A stretch of DNA of 64,000 bases from Vibrio nereis NBRC 15637 (GCF_001591105.1 NZ_BCUD01000001.1:124001-188000); one strand, 5' to 3'; shown: positions 40,069-51,065, counted from the stretch's first letter. Notes: generated by a model from the sequence alone, not told the origin. Program-made: numbers and translations.

Positions 40069-40638
40069 ATGAAAGCACACTCCTTGCTGCCTCACTCGCT
40101 TCTCAAAGCCATCGTTATCTGCACGGCATTTTTATTGAGTGCTTGCGGTTCCCTTCCTGAAAACCTCAAAACAGAGAATGCCAACGTGGTGACTGACTAC
40201 GATCAATGGCTGTCTACTCCATCTACGACCGCAGAAGTTCGACTTGGTGGTGTGATCGCTGGGGTGACCAATCTAGAGCAGTCAACACGGGTTGAAATCG
40301 TTAACCTGCCGATAAGCTCAATTGGCAAACCGGATATCGATAAAGAGCCGCAAGGGCGATTTATTGCCTATATCAAAGGGTTCGCAGATCCCGTCATGTT
40401 GGCCGAAGGGCGTTTAATTACTCTACTTGGTCAAAGTCAGTCCAAGGAACAAGGCAAGGTGGGAGAGTTTACTTATGACTTTCCAGTGATGGAGGCAAAA
40501 GGCTACCATCTATGGCGTATTGAAGAAAAAATCATTGTTCATGACATTGATAGTGGATTGTATCCTTGCCGTAGTTTCTATTGCAGAGATCTACGGTTTG
40601 GCACTCGACAGGGAAAAGTTATTCAGGAAGTGAAATGA
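40069..40638 (+). CDS. Slp-family outer-membrane lipoprotein (YeaY-like)
   Basis: A 189-residue lipoprotein with signal peptide and lipobox LLSAC (Cys26, followed by Gly, so outer-membrane sorting). The Slp fold is suggested by VRLGGVIAGVTN and the C-terminal YPCRSFYCRDLRFG. E. coli has yeaY (slp paralogue) at the same place between tsaB and fadD. Its function is unknown, linked in E. coli to starvation and stress. The stop overlaps the hydrolase start by 4 nt. Confidence 0.88.
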   Translation: MKAHSLLPHSLLKAIVICTAFLLSACGSLPENLKTENANVVTDYDQWLSTPSTTAEVRLGGVIAGVTNLEQSTRVEIVNLPISSIGKPDIDKEPQGRFIAYIKGFADPVMLAEGRLITLLGQSQSKEQGKVGEFTYDFPVMEAKGYHLWRIEEKIIVHDIDSGLYPCRSFYCRDLRFGTRQGKVIQEVK

Positions 40639-41492
40639 CGTTTACGACGACACGTTACGAATTGCACGATGGTTTCATCGAAGCGATAGAGTATGGAGAC
40701 TGCAAAACGGCCGAAATCTCGGTCGTTTTTTTGCATGGGTGGCTAGATAACTCGGCCAGCTTTTACACCGTTATGGAAGGGCTGTTTGGGCAAGCCCCGA
40801 ACTTGCATCTTTGCGCAATCGATTTACCAGGCCATGGCCATTCAAGCCATAAAACTCACAATAATTTCTATCCATTTCATGACTATATTGACGATATTTA
40901 TCAGTTTTTGGTTAAGTTTTCTCCAAACAGAGTTGTGTTAGTCGGCCATTCACTTGGTGCTTTGGTCGCAAGTTGTTATAGTGCCGCCTTTCCTGAACAA
41001 GTCAGTGGATTGGTTCAGATAGAAGGTTACGGTCCTTTGGCGGAAAAAGAGAGTGAAACCGTTTCTCGATTAAGAGAAGGGGTATTAAGCCGTCAGAGAA
41101 TTCGTAAAAAACCGGCAAGAGCATTCCCATCTAAACAAGATGCTGTAGAGAGACGGGCCAAGGTAAATCATATTTTGCCTGAGCTGATTGAACCCATTGT
41201 CTCACGTGGGTTAGTTGAGCGTGATTCGCAATGGTTTTGGCGACACGACGTTAAGCTGCAAAGTCAGTCTCTTTATCGAATGTCGTTGGAACATGCACAC
41301 TCCATTCGCCAGCACATTACCTGCCCTCAGGTAGTGATTCTCGGTGAGCAAGGCTTTTCTCATTTGCATAGCTTTCAACAAGATGCCTCTGAAACGATTC
41401 AATTTGAATGGGTTTTAGGGGGGCATCACTGCCACCTTCAATCTCCATCTAGAGTAATTGACCTAATTTTTGGCTTAGTTAACAAAATTTAA
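40635..41492 (+). CDS. alpha/beta hydrolase, SERHL/MhpC type
   Basis: A 285-residue serine hydrolase from the ATG at 40635, which overlaps the slp stop (ATGA). The oxyanion motif HGWLDN is at residues 34-39, the nucleophile Ser106 is in GHSLGAL, and the likely catalytic His is in the late GGHHCHLQSP. No signal peptide, so cytosolic. It lies just before fadD. The location suggests an esterase or thioesterase tied to fatty acid uptake, but this is inference; it is a Vibrio insertion relative to E. coli. Confidence 0.85.
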   Translation: MTFTTTRYELHDGFIEAIEYGDCKTAEISVVFLHGWLDNSASFYTVMEGLFGQAPNLHLCAIDLPGHGHSSHKTHNNFYPFHDYIDDIYQFLVKFSPNRVVLVGHSLGALVASCYSAAFPEQVSGLVQIEGYGPLAEKESETVSRLREGVLSRQRIRKKPARAFPSKQDAVERRAKVNHILPELIEPIVSRGLVERDSQWFWRHDVKLQSQSLYRMSLEHAHSIRQHITCPQVVILGEQGFSHLHSFQQDASETIQFEWVLGGHHCHLQSPSRVIDLIFGLVNKI

Positions 41493-41602
41493 ACAAGTGT
41501 TCGGGTGTTTCGTGCCCAGACATCTTGCCTGTGGTGTAATAGTCGGCATCAAAAACACGGCGTTTCGTCGACAACTGCCCGCTTATTTCGAGGAGTATTA
41601 CC

Positions 41603-43297
41603 GTGGATAAACCTTGGTTATCACGTTATCCAAGCGATGTGCCTGAGCACATCAACCCAGATCAGTATCCATCACTGGTTGAAATGTTTGAACAGTCAGT
41701 ACAAAAGTACGCTGACCAGCCTGCGTTTATGAACATGGGCTCGGTAATGACATTCCGTAAGCTAGAAGAGCGTAGTAGGGCATTTGCGGCCTACCTGCAA
41801 AATGAATTGAAATTGCAGAAAGGTGATCGCGTTGCGCTGATGATGCCAAACCTACTGCAATACCCAGTGGCTTTGTTTGGTGTACTACGCGCGGGATTGA
41901 TCGCGGTAAACGTGAATCCTCTGTATACCCCACGTGAGCTAGAACACCAGCTCAATGATGCGGGCGCTAAAGCGATTGTTATCGTTTCAAACTTTGCCAA
42001 TACGCTTGAGCAAATCGTAGATAACACGCCTGTTAAGCATGTGGTACTGACCAGCCTTGGTCAGATGCTGCCTCGCGCGAAGGGCACGATTGTCGATTTT
42101 GTGGTGAAGTATGTGAAAGGCATGGTGCCTAAATATGATTTACCTGGGGCGATTTCAATGCGTAAGGCCTTGCGCCAAGGACGTCGTCTGCAATATGTGA
42201 AGCCATTTATGTCGGGCGAAGATATTGCCTTCTTGCAATATACTGGTGGCACAACAGGGGTTGCTAAAGGGGCTATCCTGACTCACCGCAATATGATTGC
42301 TAACGTGATGCAGGCCAAAGGCGCGTATGGCCCCGTTTTGTCTGAAGGTCGTGAACTGGTTGTGACGGCGCTGCCGCTTTACCACGTGTTTGCTTTAACG
42401 GTGAACTGTTTACTGTTTATTGAAATGGGTGGGCGCAACTTACTGATCACTAACCCGCGTGATATTCCTGGTTTCATAAAAGAGCTGCAAAAACACCCGT
42501 TCACAGCAATTACGGGTGTAAACACCTTGTTTAACGCGTTAGTGAATAATGAAGATTTCCACGAACTCGACTTCAGTAATTTGAAGCTTTCCGTCGGCGG
42601 CGGTATGGCAGTTCAACGTGCGGTGGCTGAGCAGTGGCAAAAAACGACAGGTATACATCTTCTGGAAGGTTATGGTTTAACCGAGTGTTCACCGCTTGTA
42701 ACCGGTAACCCATACGATCTGACGGCATATACAGGCGCAATCGGCTTACCTGTACCGTCAACAGAAGTTCGTATTGTTGATGATGAAGGAAAAGCGTTAC
42801 CTAATACAGAGGTAGGCGAGCTTCAAGTTCGTGGTCCTCAAGTAATGCAAGGCTACTGGCAGCGCCCTGAAGCGACCAAAGAAGTGATTGACGCTGATGG
42901 TTGGTTATCAACTGGTGATATCGTCAAGTTCGATGAAGAAGGGTTAATTCATATCGTCGATCGCAAAAAAGACATGATCTTGGTGTCAGGCTTTAACGTG
43001 TACCCGAATGAAATCGAAGACGTGGTGGCCCTGCACGGAAAAGTGCTAGAAGTTGCGGCAATTGGACAGGAACATCCAGTTTCTGGTGAAGTGGTCAAGA
43101 TCTATGTCGTGAAACGCGATCCTAGCGTAACGAAAGAAGAGATCATTACGCACTGTCGCCAGCACCTAACGGGTTACAAAATACCTAAGCTGGTGGAGTT
43201 CAAAGAGGATTTGCCTAAAACAAATGTTGGTAAGATTTTGCGTAGGGAGCTACGTGAAGAAAACGAAGCGAATCTAGCCAAAGCACAGCAAGGCTAA
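41603..43297 (+). CDS. fadD: long-chain-fatty-acid--CoA ligase
   Basis: Activates exogenous long-chain fatty acids to acyl-CoA as they cross the inner membrane. The product is 564 residues, starting at GTG 41603 after CGAGGAG. ATP/AMP motif: [12 protein letters not shown] near residues 213-224. YGLTECSP near 361. The FACS motif runs [30 protein letters not shown] with Lys/Arg in place, then NVYPNEIE. The length compares with 561 in E. coli. No clear FadR core (TGGTCNGACCA) is seen in the 110 bp upstream. A terminator follows. Confidence 0.96.
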   Translation: MDKPWLSRYPSDVPEHINPDQYPSLVEMFEQSVQKYADQPAFMNMGSVMTFRKLEERSRAFAAYLQNELKLQKGDRVALMMPNLLQYPVALFGVLRAGLIAVNVNPLYTPRELEHQLNDAGAKAIVIVSNFANTLEQIVDNTPVKHVVLTSLGQMLPRAKGTIVDFVVKYVKGMVPKYDLPGAISMRKALRQGRRLQYVKPFMSGEDIAFLQYTGGTTGVAKGAILTHRNMIANVMQAKGAYGPVLSEGRELVVTALPLYHVFALTVNCLLFIEMGGRNLLITNPRDIPGFIKELQKHPFTAITGVNTLFNALVNNEDFHELDFSNLKLSVGGGMAVQRAVAEQWQKTTGIHLLEGYGLTECSPLVTGNPYDLTAYTGAIGLPVPSTEVRIVDDEGKALPNTEVGELQVRGPQVMQGYWQRPEATKEVIDADGWLSTGDIVKFDEEGLIHIVDRKKDMILVSGFNVYPNEIEDVVALHGKVLEVAAIGQEHPVSGEVVKIYVVKRDPSVTKEEIITHCRQHLTGYKIPKLVEFKEDLPKTNVGKILRRELREENEANLAKAQQG

Positions 43298-43329
43298 CTA
43301 GCCAAGCAGATCGCATGGATAAATGATAG

Positions 43330-43357
43330 AATGCCGGCAAACACGTGTCGGCATTTT
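43330..43357 (+). terminator. fadD intrinsic terminator
   Basis: AATGCCG and CGGCATT pair around a 12-nt loop holding the ACACGTGT palindrome and are followed by TTTT. Confidence 0.75.
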
Positions 43358-43393
43358 TGTATCCGGCGTATTCAACCTCACAGTGAGAATTTA

Positions 43394-44509
43394 GTGAACT
43401 ACCAAATCATCACCCAATCAAAACAATTAGAAACGGTCTGTTTGCAGGCAAGGGACACTGACATCGTTATGTTGGATACCGAGTTTGTACGTACACGAAC
43501 TTATTATCCTCAGTTAGGACTTATTCAACTTTTTGATGGCGAGCATTTGTCATTGATAGATCCTACTGTGATTGAAGATATGAGTGCATTTGAGCAGCTC
43601 CTAAAAGACACATCAGTGCTTAAAGTTCTGCACGCGTGTGGTGAAGATCTTGAAGTATTCCAAAACAGTTTTGGCTGCTTGCCCCTCCCTATGGTGGATA
43701 CTCAAGTGATGGCCGCCTTTTTGGGCCATGGCCTTTCTACTGGGTTCGCATCGCTGGTAGAGTCCTTTTTAAATGTAGAGCTGGATAAAAGTGAGTCGAG
43801 AACAGACTGGCTAGCAAGGCCTCTGACAGACAAGCAATTGGACTATGCTGCGGCGGATGTGTTTTATCTGTACCCACTTTATGAAAAGTTGGCCCAACAA
43901 GTCACTGACGCTGGCTGGTGGGAAGCCGCGCAGCAAGAGAGCGAATTGCTTGCTTCCAAACGGGTAAAAAACATTAACCCAGAAATGGCGTACCTTGATA
44001 TCAAAGGCGCTTGGCAGCTTAAACCTCGAGAGCTCGCTATTCTTAAACCATTAGCGACATGGCGCCATAAAGAAGCGATACGTCGTGATTTGGCATTGAA
44101 CTTTGTTTTTAAAGAAGGGGATTTGCTAACCGTAGCGCGGCTTGGGCTCCAGAACCGTCAAAGAATGGAGCAAGAAGGGATAGACCCTCGTGCGATCGGT
44201 CGACATGCGAGTCGGATTATCGCCATCGTAAAATCAGCCTGCCAAACACCTGCAGAAGAATACCCAGAAAAGATTGAACGCTTGATGGATATGCACGGTT
44301 ACAAACAGTTGTTTAAAAAGTTAAAAGATGAAGTAAAACATGCTTCTCAAACAACTGGCCTTGCAACTGAGTTTTTGGCATCGAAGAAACAGCTTAACCA
44401 GTTTATCAGTTGGGTCTGGAAAACAGATCGAGATCCAGCCAAGCTGCCAGATGTGATGCAAGGATGGCGACTCGAAATACTAGGCGAGAAGCTAAATAAA
44501 CTCATGTAA
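43394..44509 (+). CDS. rnd: ribonuclease D
   Basis: 3'-5' exoribonuclease that trims tRNA and other stable RNA 3' ends. The product is 371 residues from the GTG at 43394; the E. coli protein has 375. A longer in-frame start at 43331 runs through the fadD terminator and is rejected. The DEDDy site begins with Asp28 and Glu30 (MLDTEF). HACGEDLEVF gives the next Asp, and YAAADVFYLYPLY gives the Tyr and final Asp. The HRDC domains follow (REAI-type helix, KPLATWRHKEAIRRD). The order fadD-rnd is conserved. Confidence 0.95.
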   Translation: MNYQIITQSKQLETVCLQARDTDIVMLDTEFVRTRTYYPQLGLIQLFDGEHLSLIDPTVIEDMSAFEQLLKDTSVLKVLHACGEDLEVFQNSFGCLPLPMVDTQVMAAFLGHGLSTGFASLVESFLNVELDKSESRTDWLARPLTDKQLDYAAADVFYLYPLYEKLAQQVTDAGWWEAAQQESELLASKRVKNINPEMAYLDIKGAWQLKPRELAILKPLATWRHKEAIRRDLALNFVFKEGDLLTVARLGLQNRQRMEQEGIDPRAIGRHASRIIAIVKSACQTPAEEYPEKIERLMDMHGYKQLFKKLKDEVKHASQTTGLATEFLASKKQLNQFISWVWKTDRDPAKLPDVMQGWRLEILGEKLNKLM

Positions 44510-44515
44510 AGCATA

Positions 44516-44546
44516 CAAAAAGGGCTTCCAGTTGGAAGCCCTTTTT
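44516..44546. terminator. bidirectional terminator, rnd / sulP
   Basis: AAAAAGGGCTTCC and GGAAGCCCTTTTT pair around AGTT between the converging genes. Confidence 0.9.
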
Positions 44547-44578
44547 ATTATAAATTACGGAATTGGATACGCGACGAA

Positions 44579-46138
44579 TTAGCCCGCAAGGATATCCGTT
44601 GCTACTTTATAGCTTGGGTCTTCTTTCACGTTGATTTCAATTAAGCTGCCCGCTTTGTCTAGAAGCTTACGACAATCAGGGCTCAAGTGACGTAGGTGTA
44701 ACGTTTTGCCTACCGCAGAGTATCTTTCTGCAAGAGTTTCAATCGCCTCAATAGCTGAGTGGTCTGTCACTCGTGAGTCAGCAAAATCGACGATGACGTC
44801 TGATGGGTCTTCTTGAGCATTAAATAGCTCCAAGAAGTTTGCCGTCGAGCCGAAGAAAATAGGGCCGTGAATTTTGTACTCTTTAGAACCTTCCTCGTTG
44901 ATACACGTATCTGCGTAGATGTGCTTTGCGTGTTGCCATGCAAACATTAGGGCAGAAACGATAACGCCGACAGCAACGGCTACAGCAAGGTCAGTGAGAA
45001 CTGTAACGACGGTAACCAATACGATAACGAAGAAATCTTGTTTTGGTACGCGACGCGCCAGTTTGAATGTCGCCCACTCGAAAGTACCAATAACAACCAT
45101 AAACATAACACCAACCAGTGCTGCCAATGGGATCATTTCGATAAGCGCTGATGCAAACAGAATGAACATCAGCAGTGCTACTGCAGCAACGATGCCTGAT
45201 AGGCGACCACGACCACCTGAATTTACGTTGATCATTGATTGACCGATCATCGCACAGCCACCCATTGCGCCAAATACCGAACAGGTCATGTTAGCCATAC
45301 CTTGACCAATACATTCGCGGTTTGATTGACCACGCGTATTCGTCATCTCATCCAGTACTGTGAGTGTCAGTAGCGACTCAATCAGGCCGATAGCCGCAAG
45401 AATAATGGCGTAAGGCAAAATGATTTGTAGAGTTTCAAGGGTAAATGGAACCATCGGGATAGAGAAGGTTGGCAAAGAACCCGCCAGTGTTGCTGCCTCA
45501 TCACCAGACATTGTACGTAGGAAGTCAACCACTGTACGTGTTTCAAGATCTAGACCTACAACCAAAGCTGTTACCGTAACAATAGCCACAAGAGAAGAGG
45601 GTACTGCGGTAGTGAGTTTTGGTAAGAAGTGAATGATAGCCATTGTTAGAGCAACTAAGCCTAGCATTAGCATCATTTGGCCTTGTGGTAGCCACGTTAG
45701 CATGCCATTGATATCAGGTGCTTTGAACTGACCAAGTTGAGCTAAGAAGATCACGATCGCTAGTCCGTTCACGAAGCCAATCATGACTGGGTGCGGCACG
45801 ATACGGATGAATTTACCGAGTTTGAAAATACCCGCTGCAATTTGCAGGATACCAGCGAGCATAATTGCCGCAAATAGGTATTGAACGCCATGGCTTGCAA
45901 CCAGAGAAACCATAACAACAGCCATTGCGCCTGTTGCACCAGAGATCATACCTGGACGACCACCAAAGATAGAGGTGATTAAACCAACGATAAAGGCAGC
46001 GTATAAACCAACCATAGGGTCTACGCCTGCTACGAAAGCAAATGCGACAGCTTCAGGAACCAATGCCAACGCAACGGTTAGGCCTGAAAGCACATCATTT
46101 TTTACAGAGTGCTTAGAAAATTGTGGGAATTCAAACAT
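44579..46138 (-). CDS. SulP-family anion transporter with STAS domain
   Basis: A 519-residue inner-membrane transporter. The first 400 residues hold about 12-14 transmembrane helices. An early conserved stretch is [41 protein letters not shown] lies near residue 59, the family's binding-site region. The C-terminal STAS domain (about residues 410-510) includes [20 protein letters not shown]. Members carry sulfate, bicarbonate or dicarboxylates; the substrate cannot be told from sequence. It is transcribed alone and converges on rnd. Confidence 0.88.
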   Translation of the reverse strand: MFEFPQFSKHSVKNDVLSGLTVALALVPEAVAFAFVAGVDPMVGLYAAFIVGLITSIFGGRPGMISGATGAMAVVMVSLVASHGVQYLFAAIMLAGILQIAAGIFKLGKFIRIVPHPVMIGFVNGLAIVIFLAQLGQFKAPDINGMLTWLPQGQMMLMLGLVALTMAIIHFLPKLTTAVPSSLVAIVTVTALVVGLDLETRTVVDFLRTMSGDEAATLAGSLPTFSIPMVPFTLETLQIILPYAIILAAIGLIESLLTLTVLDEMTNTRGQSNRECIGQGMANMTCSVFGAMGGCAMIGQSMINVNSGGRGRLSGIVAAVALLMFILFASALIEMIPLAALVGVMFMVVIGTFEWATFKLARRVPKQDFFVIVLVTVVTVLTDLAVAVAVGVIVSALMFAWQHAKHIYADTCINEEGSKEYKIHGPIFFGSTANFLELFNAQEDPSDVIVDFADSRVTDHSAIEAIETLAERYSAVGKTLHLRHLSPDCRKLLDKAGSLIEINVKEDPSYKVATDILAG

Positions 46139-46348
46139 GCTTGCTCAGTTATGCTAAGTGTTTAAGTGTATTCTGAATAACGGCCTTGCAACCCCAAGAA
46201 GCAAAAATGCGATATAAAAGAGCGGATAAAACAAAGCGTGCGTTTCAGATCGAGTCGGCGAATGCTACCGAAAAGTGTGATTAAGTTCAAGAATGAACCA
46301 AATTTTGACCAATTTTTGTGAAAATACAATGAAGACCAAGTCATAAAA

Positions 46349-46380
46349 CAAAAAAACAGCCCCTGAAGTCAGGGGCTGTC
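46349..46380 (-). terminator. rne intrinsic terminator
   Basis: On the minus strand ACAGCCCCTGA and TCAGGGGCTGT pair around a very short loop, followed by a U-tract given by the A-run at 46350-46356. Confidence 0.85.
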
Positions 46381-46399
46381 TTAATTGCTAAGGCCTAGG

Positions 46400-49327
46400 T
46401 TAGAAACCTTGAGGCTTGGTCATTGCCGCGCTCGCCTGGGTTTTTGCAACCTGGCTACCCGCACCTTTGCCTTGGTAACGGTTTTCACGTAATGGGGCTG
46501 CTACTACCGTGATCTCTTTCATTTCTGTTGAGCCAGGTGCTTTCGCCATAGAGGCAGAAGCATGACCTTTAAATGAAGGAGCAGGCATTGTAGGTGCTTT
46601 TTCTTCAACAGGTGTTGGTTGTTCTACTTGAACTTGCTCTACTGGCTCAGTAGCCGCTGTTTCAACAGTTTTTGCTACTTCTACCGGTGTTTCAACAATC
46701 GGTTGAACCACTTCTTCAGCAGCTTTTACTGTTTGCGCTTCTGTTTCAGGTTGTTCATGACGAACGATCACTTTACCCATTGCCATCTCTGGGCAGGCAA
46801 AACCACCTAGAGATACCTTAGTGTCCACGGTTTCTGCTTGAGCCGCTTTGTCTGCCTTCGGTTGAGGCTTAGCAGCAGGTTTAGTTAAACCATAGCTCGG
46901 CATTACTTTACCCATTGCCATTTCAGGTGATGCTACACCACCTTTGCGTAGGCGGAATGGGTTAGGGCGACGATCGCGACCACGACGACGACGTTGACCA
47001 CTTGCACGTAGGTGACGAGGCGAACGGCGATTACGGCGTTGTTTCGTCTGCTCTGCTTCTTGAGCTGGCGCTTCTGTATTTTGCTCTACAGATTCTGTAA
47101 CGGCTTCAGCTTTTGCTTCTTTCGCTACTTCTTGTGCCTGAGGTTGTACTTGCTGATCTTTAATACGAACTTGTTTAGTCAACTTGCGACGTTGGCGACG
47201 TTCTTTAACCTTCGCAGTTTTTTCTTCGCTGCGAGCTGGCTTATCAGACTGTTGGGCCTCAGCTGCTAGTTTTAGACCTTCTTCCTCAACCTTGCTTGCT
47301 TTCACATCGTCACGTTTGTTACGACGTTCTTGCTTAGGCTTACGGTTCGGTTGCTTACGCTCGTTAGCAGGTTTACTTTCTACTGCAGTTTCGTCGCGCT
47401 GTGGTTTAGGCTTGCGTCTGTTATCGCGTTTATCTTCTCGCTTATCTTCACGGTTTTCGTTGCGGTTATCACGAGTGTTACGGCGACGTTGATCGTTGCG
47501 GTTACGACGATTACGGTTGTTACGCTGGCCTTCTTTCTTCTCTGGTTTCTCTTGCTTCTCTTCCACTTTTTCTTCAGTGTCAGAGCTTGAACCAGAGCCG
47601 AATAGGAAGTTACCTAGAGCTTTGAACAGGCGGCTAACAAGGCCAGGTTTTGCTTCCGTAACTTCAACTTTCTTCTCGACGGCTTTAGCTTTTGGCTGCG
47701 GCGTTGGAGCAGACTGAGCAGGAGCTGCAAAGCCTTTCAGCGCAGGCTCTTCAATCTTCTTCGGTTTAGCTTCAGTCTCTGGAACCTCACGGCCTTCCGC
47801 TTCTTTCATTGCTTCCAATTTCTTAGGAAGTAAGTAAGACAGTAGGTCGAACTCTTCACCTTCACGTACACGAATGACGTCAAAGTGAGGTGTTTCCATC
47901 TCTGAATTAGGGACAACCGTAATCTTAACTTCTTGGTTGCGTTCAATATGATTAACCGAACGGCGTTTTTCGTTAAGCAGGTATGAAGCGATTGGCACCG
48001 GTACCACGGCCAGCACTTGTGCTGTATTGTCTTTTAGTGCTTCTTCTTCGATCAAACGAAGTACAGAAAGCGCTAAAGATTCATTATCACGCACGACACC
48101 AGTACCCGTACAGCGAGGACAAATGTGGTGGCTTGCTTCTGCAAGAGAAGGGCTAAGGCGTTGACGCGACATTTCTAGTAAGCCAAAGCGAGAGATGCGG
48201 CCAATCTGTACGCGAGCACGGTCCATGCGCACTGCATCACGCAGGCGGTTTTCTACTTCACGTTGGTGACGAACTGGTGTCATATCGATGAAGTCGATCA
48301 CGACCAAGCCACCTAAATCACGTAGGCGAAGCTGACGCGCGATCTCATCAGCAGCTTCTAAGTTAGTGTTTAGCGCGGTTTCTTCAATATCACCGCCCTT
48401 TGTTGCACGGGCCGAGTTGATATCGATAGATGTCAGAGCTTCTGTTGGGTCAATGACGATTGAACCACCAGATGGCAAACGCACTTCACGCTGGAAGGCT
48501 GACTCGATTTGGCTTTCTATTTGGTAGTGGCTAAACAGCGGCACTTCACCGTCGTACTTCTTCACTCGATTAACGAAGTCTGGGCGTACTAGGCGAATGT
48601 GCTGTAGAGCACGTTCATAAATGGTGTTGCTATCGATTAGAATTTCACCGATATCACGGCGCAAGTAATCGCGTATAGCGCGAACAATAACGTTACTTTC
48701 TTGGTGGATCAGGAAAGGCGCTGGGTTCTCATCAGAGGCTTGTTTTATCGCACCCCAATGGTTTAGAAGAACGTTTAAATCCCACTCCAACTCTTCTGCA
48801 CTTTTACCGACACCAGCAGTGCGGACGATCAAGCCCATACCTTGTGGCAGTTCTAGAGTGCTCAGAGCCGCTTTTAGTTGAGTACGCTCATCACCTTCGA
48901 TACGGCGAGAGATACCACCAGCACGAGGGTTATTTGGCATAAGAACCAAGTAACTACCAGCAAGAGAAATGAAGGTTGTTAATGCAGCCCCTTTGCTACC
49001 ACGCTCTTCTTTTTCAACTTGTACGATGACTTCTTGGCCTTCCGTTAGCACTTCTTTAATGCTTGGACGGCCTTGATAGGTATAACCTTCAGGGAAGTAT
49101 TCGCGGGCAATTTCTTTGAGAGGGAGGAAACCGTGTCTTTCTGCACCATAGTCTACGAAAGCTGCTTCCAGACTTGGTTCGATGCGAGTGATACGTCCTT
49201 TGTAGATATTTGCTTTTTTAGATTCATGACCAGGGCTTTCGATATCCAAATCGTATAAGCGCTGCCCATCAACTAAAGCAACACGCAACTCTTCTTTTTG
49301 AGTTGCGTTGATTAACATTCTTTTCAT
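46400..49327 (-). CDS. rne: ribonuclease E
   Basis: Main endoribonuclease of mRNA decay and rRNA/tRNA processing, and scaffold of the degradosome. The product is 975 residues (1061 in E. coli). The catalytic half has S1 at about 39-119, Asp302 ([14 protein letters not shown]) and the DxxD pair Asp344/Asp347 (VVIDFIDMT). The Zn-link is CPRC at residues 402-405. The C-terminal half is disordered, Lys/Arg/Glu-rich, and carries short repeats (PEMAMGKV twice, plus ASASMAKAP and ASAAMTKP near the end). These are likely the binding sites for partners such as PNPase, as the E. coli tail has HATAPMTRAP. The transcript probably begins far upstream in a structured leader. Confidence 0.97.
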   Translation of the reverse strand: MKRMLINATQKEELRVALVDGQRLYDLDIESPGHESKKANIYKGRITRIEPSLEAAFVDYGAERHGFLPLKEIAREYFPEGYTYQGRPSIKEVLTEGQEVIVQVEKEERGSKGAALTTFISLAGSYLVLMPNNPRAGGISRRIEGDERTQLKAALSTLELPQGMGLIVRTAGVGKSAEELEWDLNVLLNHWGAIKQASDENPAPFLIHQESNVIVRAIRDYLRRDIGEILIDSNTIYERALQHIRLVRPDFVNRVKKYDGEVPLFSHYQIESQIESAFQREVRLPSGGSIVIDPTEALTSIDINSARATKGGDIEETALNTNLEAADEIARQLRLRDLGGLVVIDFIDMTPVRHQREVENRLRDAVRMDRARVQIGRISRFGLLEMSRQRLSPSLAEASHHICPRCTGTGVVRDNESLALSVLRLIEEEALKDNTAQVLAVVPVPIASYLLNEKRRSVNHIERNQEVKITVVPNSEMETPHFDVIRVREGEEFDLLSYLLPKKLEAMKEAEGREVPETEAKPKKIEEPALKGFAAPAQSAPTPQPKAKAVEKKVEVTEAKPGLVSRLFKALGNFLFGSGSSSDTEEKVEEKQEKPEKKEGQRNNRNRRNRNDQRRRNTRDNRNENREDKREDKRDNRRKPKPQRDETAVESKPANERKQPNRKPKQERRNKRDDVKASKVEEEGLKLAAEAQQSDKPARSEEKTAKVKERRQRRKLTKQVRIKDQQVQPQAQEVAKEAKAEAVTESVEQNTEAPAQEAEQTKQRRNRRSPRHLRASGQRRRRGRDRRPNPFRLRKGGVASPEMAMGKVMPSYGLTKPAAKPQPKADKAAQAETVDTKVSLGGFACPEMAMGKVIVRHEQPETEAQTVKAAEEVVQPIVETPVEVAKTVETAATEPVEQVQVEQPTPVEEKAPTMPAPSFKGHASASMAKAPGSTEMKEITVVAAPLRENRYQGKGAGSQVAKTQASAAMTKPQGF

Positions 49328-50050
49328 TGATAAATCTCGTTGTCATTCTATGTCTGCTCTTGTTGCCTTTGTGTCTTTCACGGTGCCAGATCCCATGGCT
49401 TAATTTGTGCAGCCTCCCGGCTGGAGGGATGCTCTAGGGCACGTCAGTCTCACAAGCTAGTAACGCATGTAAGCCGCAATGTTGGCGGAAATACTCAACA
49501 TGAAAGTGAATGCTATACCATTAGCCAGCGGCGTTTATTTGCGGGGAAATCTTTGTAAAGGCATGATGAGTTTTGCAATTAGAATAACTCGTTGGTTGCA
49601 ATTCATGCCTATCTATTAAGATGTTCCCTGTGCAATGTACTCACTATCTAGTCAATGGCATTGGCATACTGAGTAGGGCTACAAGATTGCTAATGTCGAA
49701 AATGTCTTACGCCGTGTGCTGCATTTTGCTAAATTAGCGGGCTACTCATTTGTTCGCTCTAAAATGATTGGGTTTGTTTAAAAGGCAACCTAATCAATTA
49801 TTGCAGGTGTGAACTATAGCAGTACCCAATAAACTCAGCAATCTGCTTTATTATAAATCACTAAAAAACCTAGTTTTATTTTTAATAAGTGACTGTATTT
49901 AAAGCATTTACGAAATCTTTTTTGATATAAGCTATTGAGTTGGTGATTTTTTATCCTTATCTGGATGGAAATTCACTCTTAAAGATAAAATAACCCGTCT
50001 GTTGCGTATAAAATGTGAATCTACGCAGGGTTGAGTGTTAGAATGACGGA
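49328..50050. other. 723-bp divergent region rne / rluC, with the rne leader
   Basis: No gene is supported. On the rne (minus) side, hairpins form at 49413-49427 (CCTCC / GGAGG) and 49474-49488 (CCGC / GCGG); these fall where the autoregulatory rne 5' UTR (rne5 element in E. coli) would be. At 49560-49609 a nested hairpin has outer arms GGCATGA / TCATGCC and inner arms GAGTT / AACTC. The rluC side is AT-rich and should hold its promoter. The match to rne5 is by position and shape only. Confidence 0.55.
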
Positions 50051-50998
50051 ATGAGCGAAATTAGAACAAAAGTCCAGTTTGTTGACATCGATGATGATAT
50101 GGCTGGCCAGCGGATTGATAACTTTCTGCGTAACCAATTGAAAAGCATCCCAAAAAGCATGGTTTACAGGATCTTGCGTAAGGGTGAGGTACGTGTAAAT
50201 AAAAAGCGTATTAAAGCTGAATATAAACTTCAGGCAGGCGATTTAGTTCGTATCCCGCCTGTGACCATAGCAGAAAAAGCAGAAGAAGTGGCACCAAGCA
50301 CCAAGCTCAACAAGGTAGCGGAGCTGGAGCATATGATCATCTACGAAGACGATCATATGCTGATTCTCAATAAACCTTCAGGAACAGCGGTGCATGGTGG
50401 AAGCGGTTTAAAATTTGGCGCAATTGAAGCGCTGCGCGCACTCCGACCTCAAGCACGTTTCTTAGAGCTAGTGCATCGTATAGACCGTGATACATCGGGT
50501 ATTCTTCTTGTGGCGAAAAAGCGTTCGGCATTGCGTCATTTGCAAGCACAGTTCCGCGAAAAAACAGTCAAGAAATTCTACTTTGCTTTGGTTATGGGAG
50601 AGTGGAAGAACAAGTGCAAGGTTGTAAATGCACCACTGCTTAAAAATGAAGTGAATAGTATCGTGCGCGTTAACCCAAATGGTAAGCCGTCTGAAACGCG
50701 CTTTAGAGTCATTGAGAAATTTCCAGATGCAACGCTTATTCAAGCGAGTCCTATTACAGGTCGAACCCATCAGATTCGTGTACATACCCAATATACAGGG
50801 CACCCAATAGCTTGGGATGACCGTTACGGTGACCGACGTTTTGATGCGTATACAGGTAAAGTAGGATTGGATCGATTATTTCTTCATGCTGCTAACATTA
50901 AGTTTCAACATCCGTCAAACAATGAATGGATGGAAATTAATGCACCAATGGAGCCTAAACTTGAAAAAGTATTAGAAGGGCTCCGAAAGCTAAGGTAG
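50051..50998 (+). CDS. rluC: 23S rRNA pseudouridine(955/2504/2580) synthase
   Basis: Makes pseudouridines at three 23S rRNA sites. The product is 315 residues (319 in E. coli). An N-terminal S4 domain (about residues 18-80: RIDNFLRNQLKSIPKSMVYRILRKGEVRVN) is followed by the RluA-type catalytic core with HRIDRDTSG at residues 142-150; the catalytic Asp is Asp145. It is divergent from rne, as in E. coli. The last codons and stop (KLR then TAG at 50996-50998) form the first copy of a 19-bp tandem repeat that continues downstream. Confidence 0.96.
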   Translation: MSEIRTKVQFVDIDDDMAGQRIDNFLRNQLKSIPKSMVYRILRKGEVRVNKKRIKAEYKLQAGDLVRIPPVTIAEKAEEVAPSTKLNKVAELEHMIIYEDDHMLILNKPSGTAVHGGSGLKFGAIEALRALRPQARFLELVHRIDRDTSGILLVAKKRSALRHLQAQFREKTVKKFYFALVMGEWKNKCKVVNAPLLKNEVNSIVRVNPNGKPSETRFRVIEKFPDATLIQASPITGRTHQIRVHTQYTGHPIAWDDRYGDRRFDAYTGKVGLDRLFLHAANIKFQHPSNNEWMEINAPMEPKLEKVLEGLRKLR

Positions 50999-51060
50999 CT
51001 GCTAGCTAAGGTAGCTGCTACTAGCTAAGGTAGCTGCTACTAGCTAAGGTAGCTGCTAAT
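50988..51060 (+). repeat. 19-bp tandem repeat array at the rluC 3' end
   Basis: Unit AGCTAAGGTAGCTGCTACT. A truncated 16-bp copy is at 50988-51003, full copies are at 51004-51022 and 51023-51041, and a last copy ending AAT is at 51042-51060. The first copy holds the rluC stop. Each unit contains AGCTA-AGG-TAGCT, a small hairpin. This is a short VNTR likely to vary in copy number between strains. Confidence 0.95.
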
Positions 51061-51065
51061 AGAAA

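Noticed and set aside
41493..41602. Search for a FadR site before fadD
   Set aside because: No TGGTCNGACCA or one-mismatch variant was seen by eye.
44919..45242. Open frame opposite the sulP gene
   Set aside because: Thr/Ala-rich composition is the complement of a membrane protein; no ribosome site.
47184..47717. Long open frames opposite the rne C-terminal region
   Set aside because: They mirror the Arg/Lys-rich repeats of the RNase E tail and look like shadow frames.
49340..49558. 72-codon open frame on the plus strand before rluC
   Set aside because: Lies over the structured rne leader, no ribosome site, Cys-rich non-protein-like composition.
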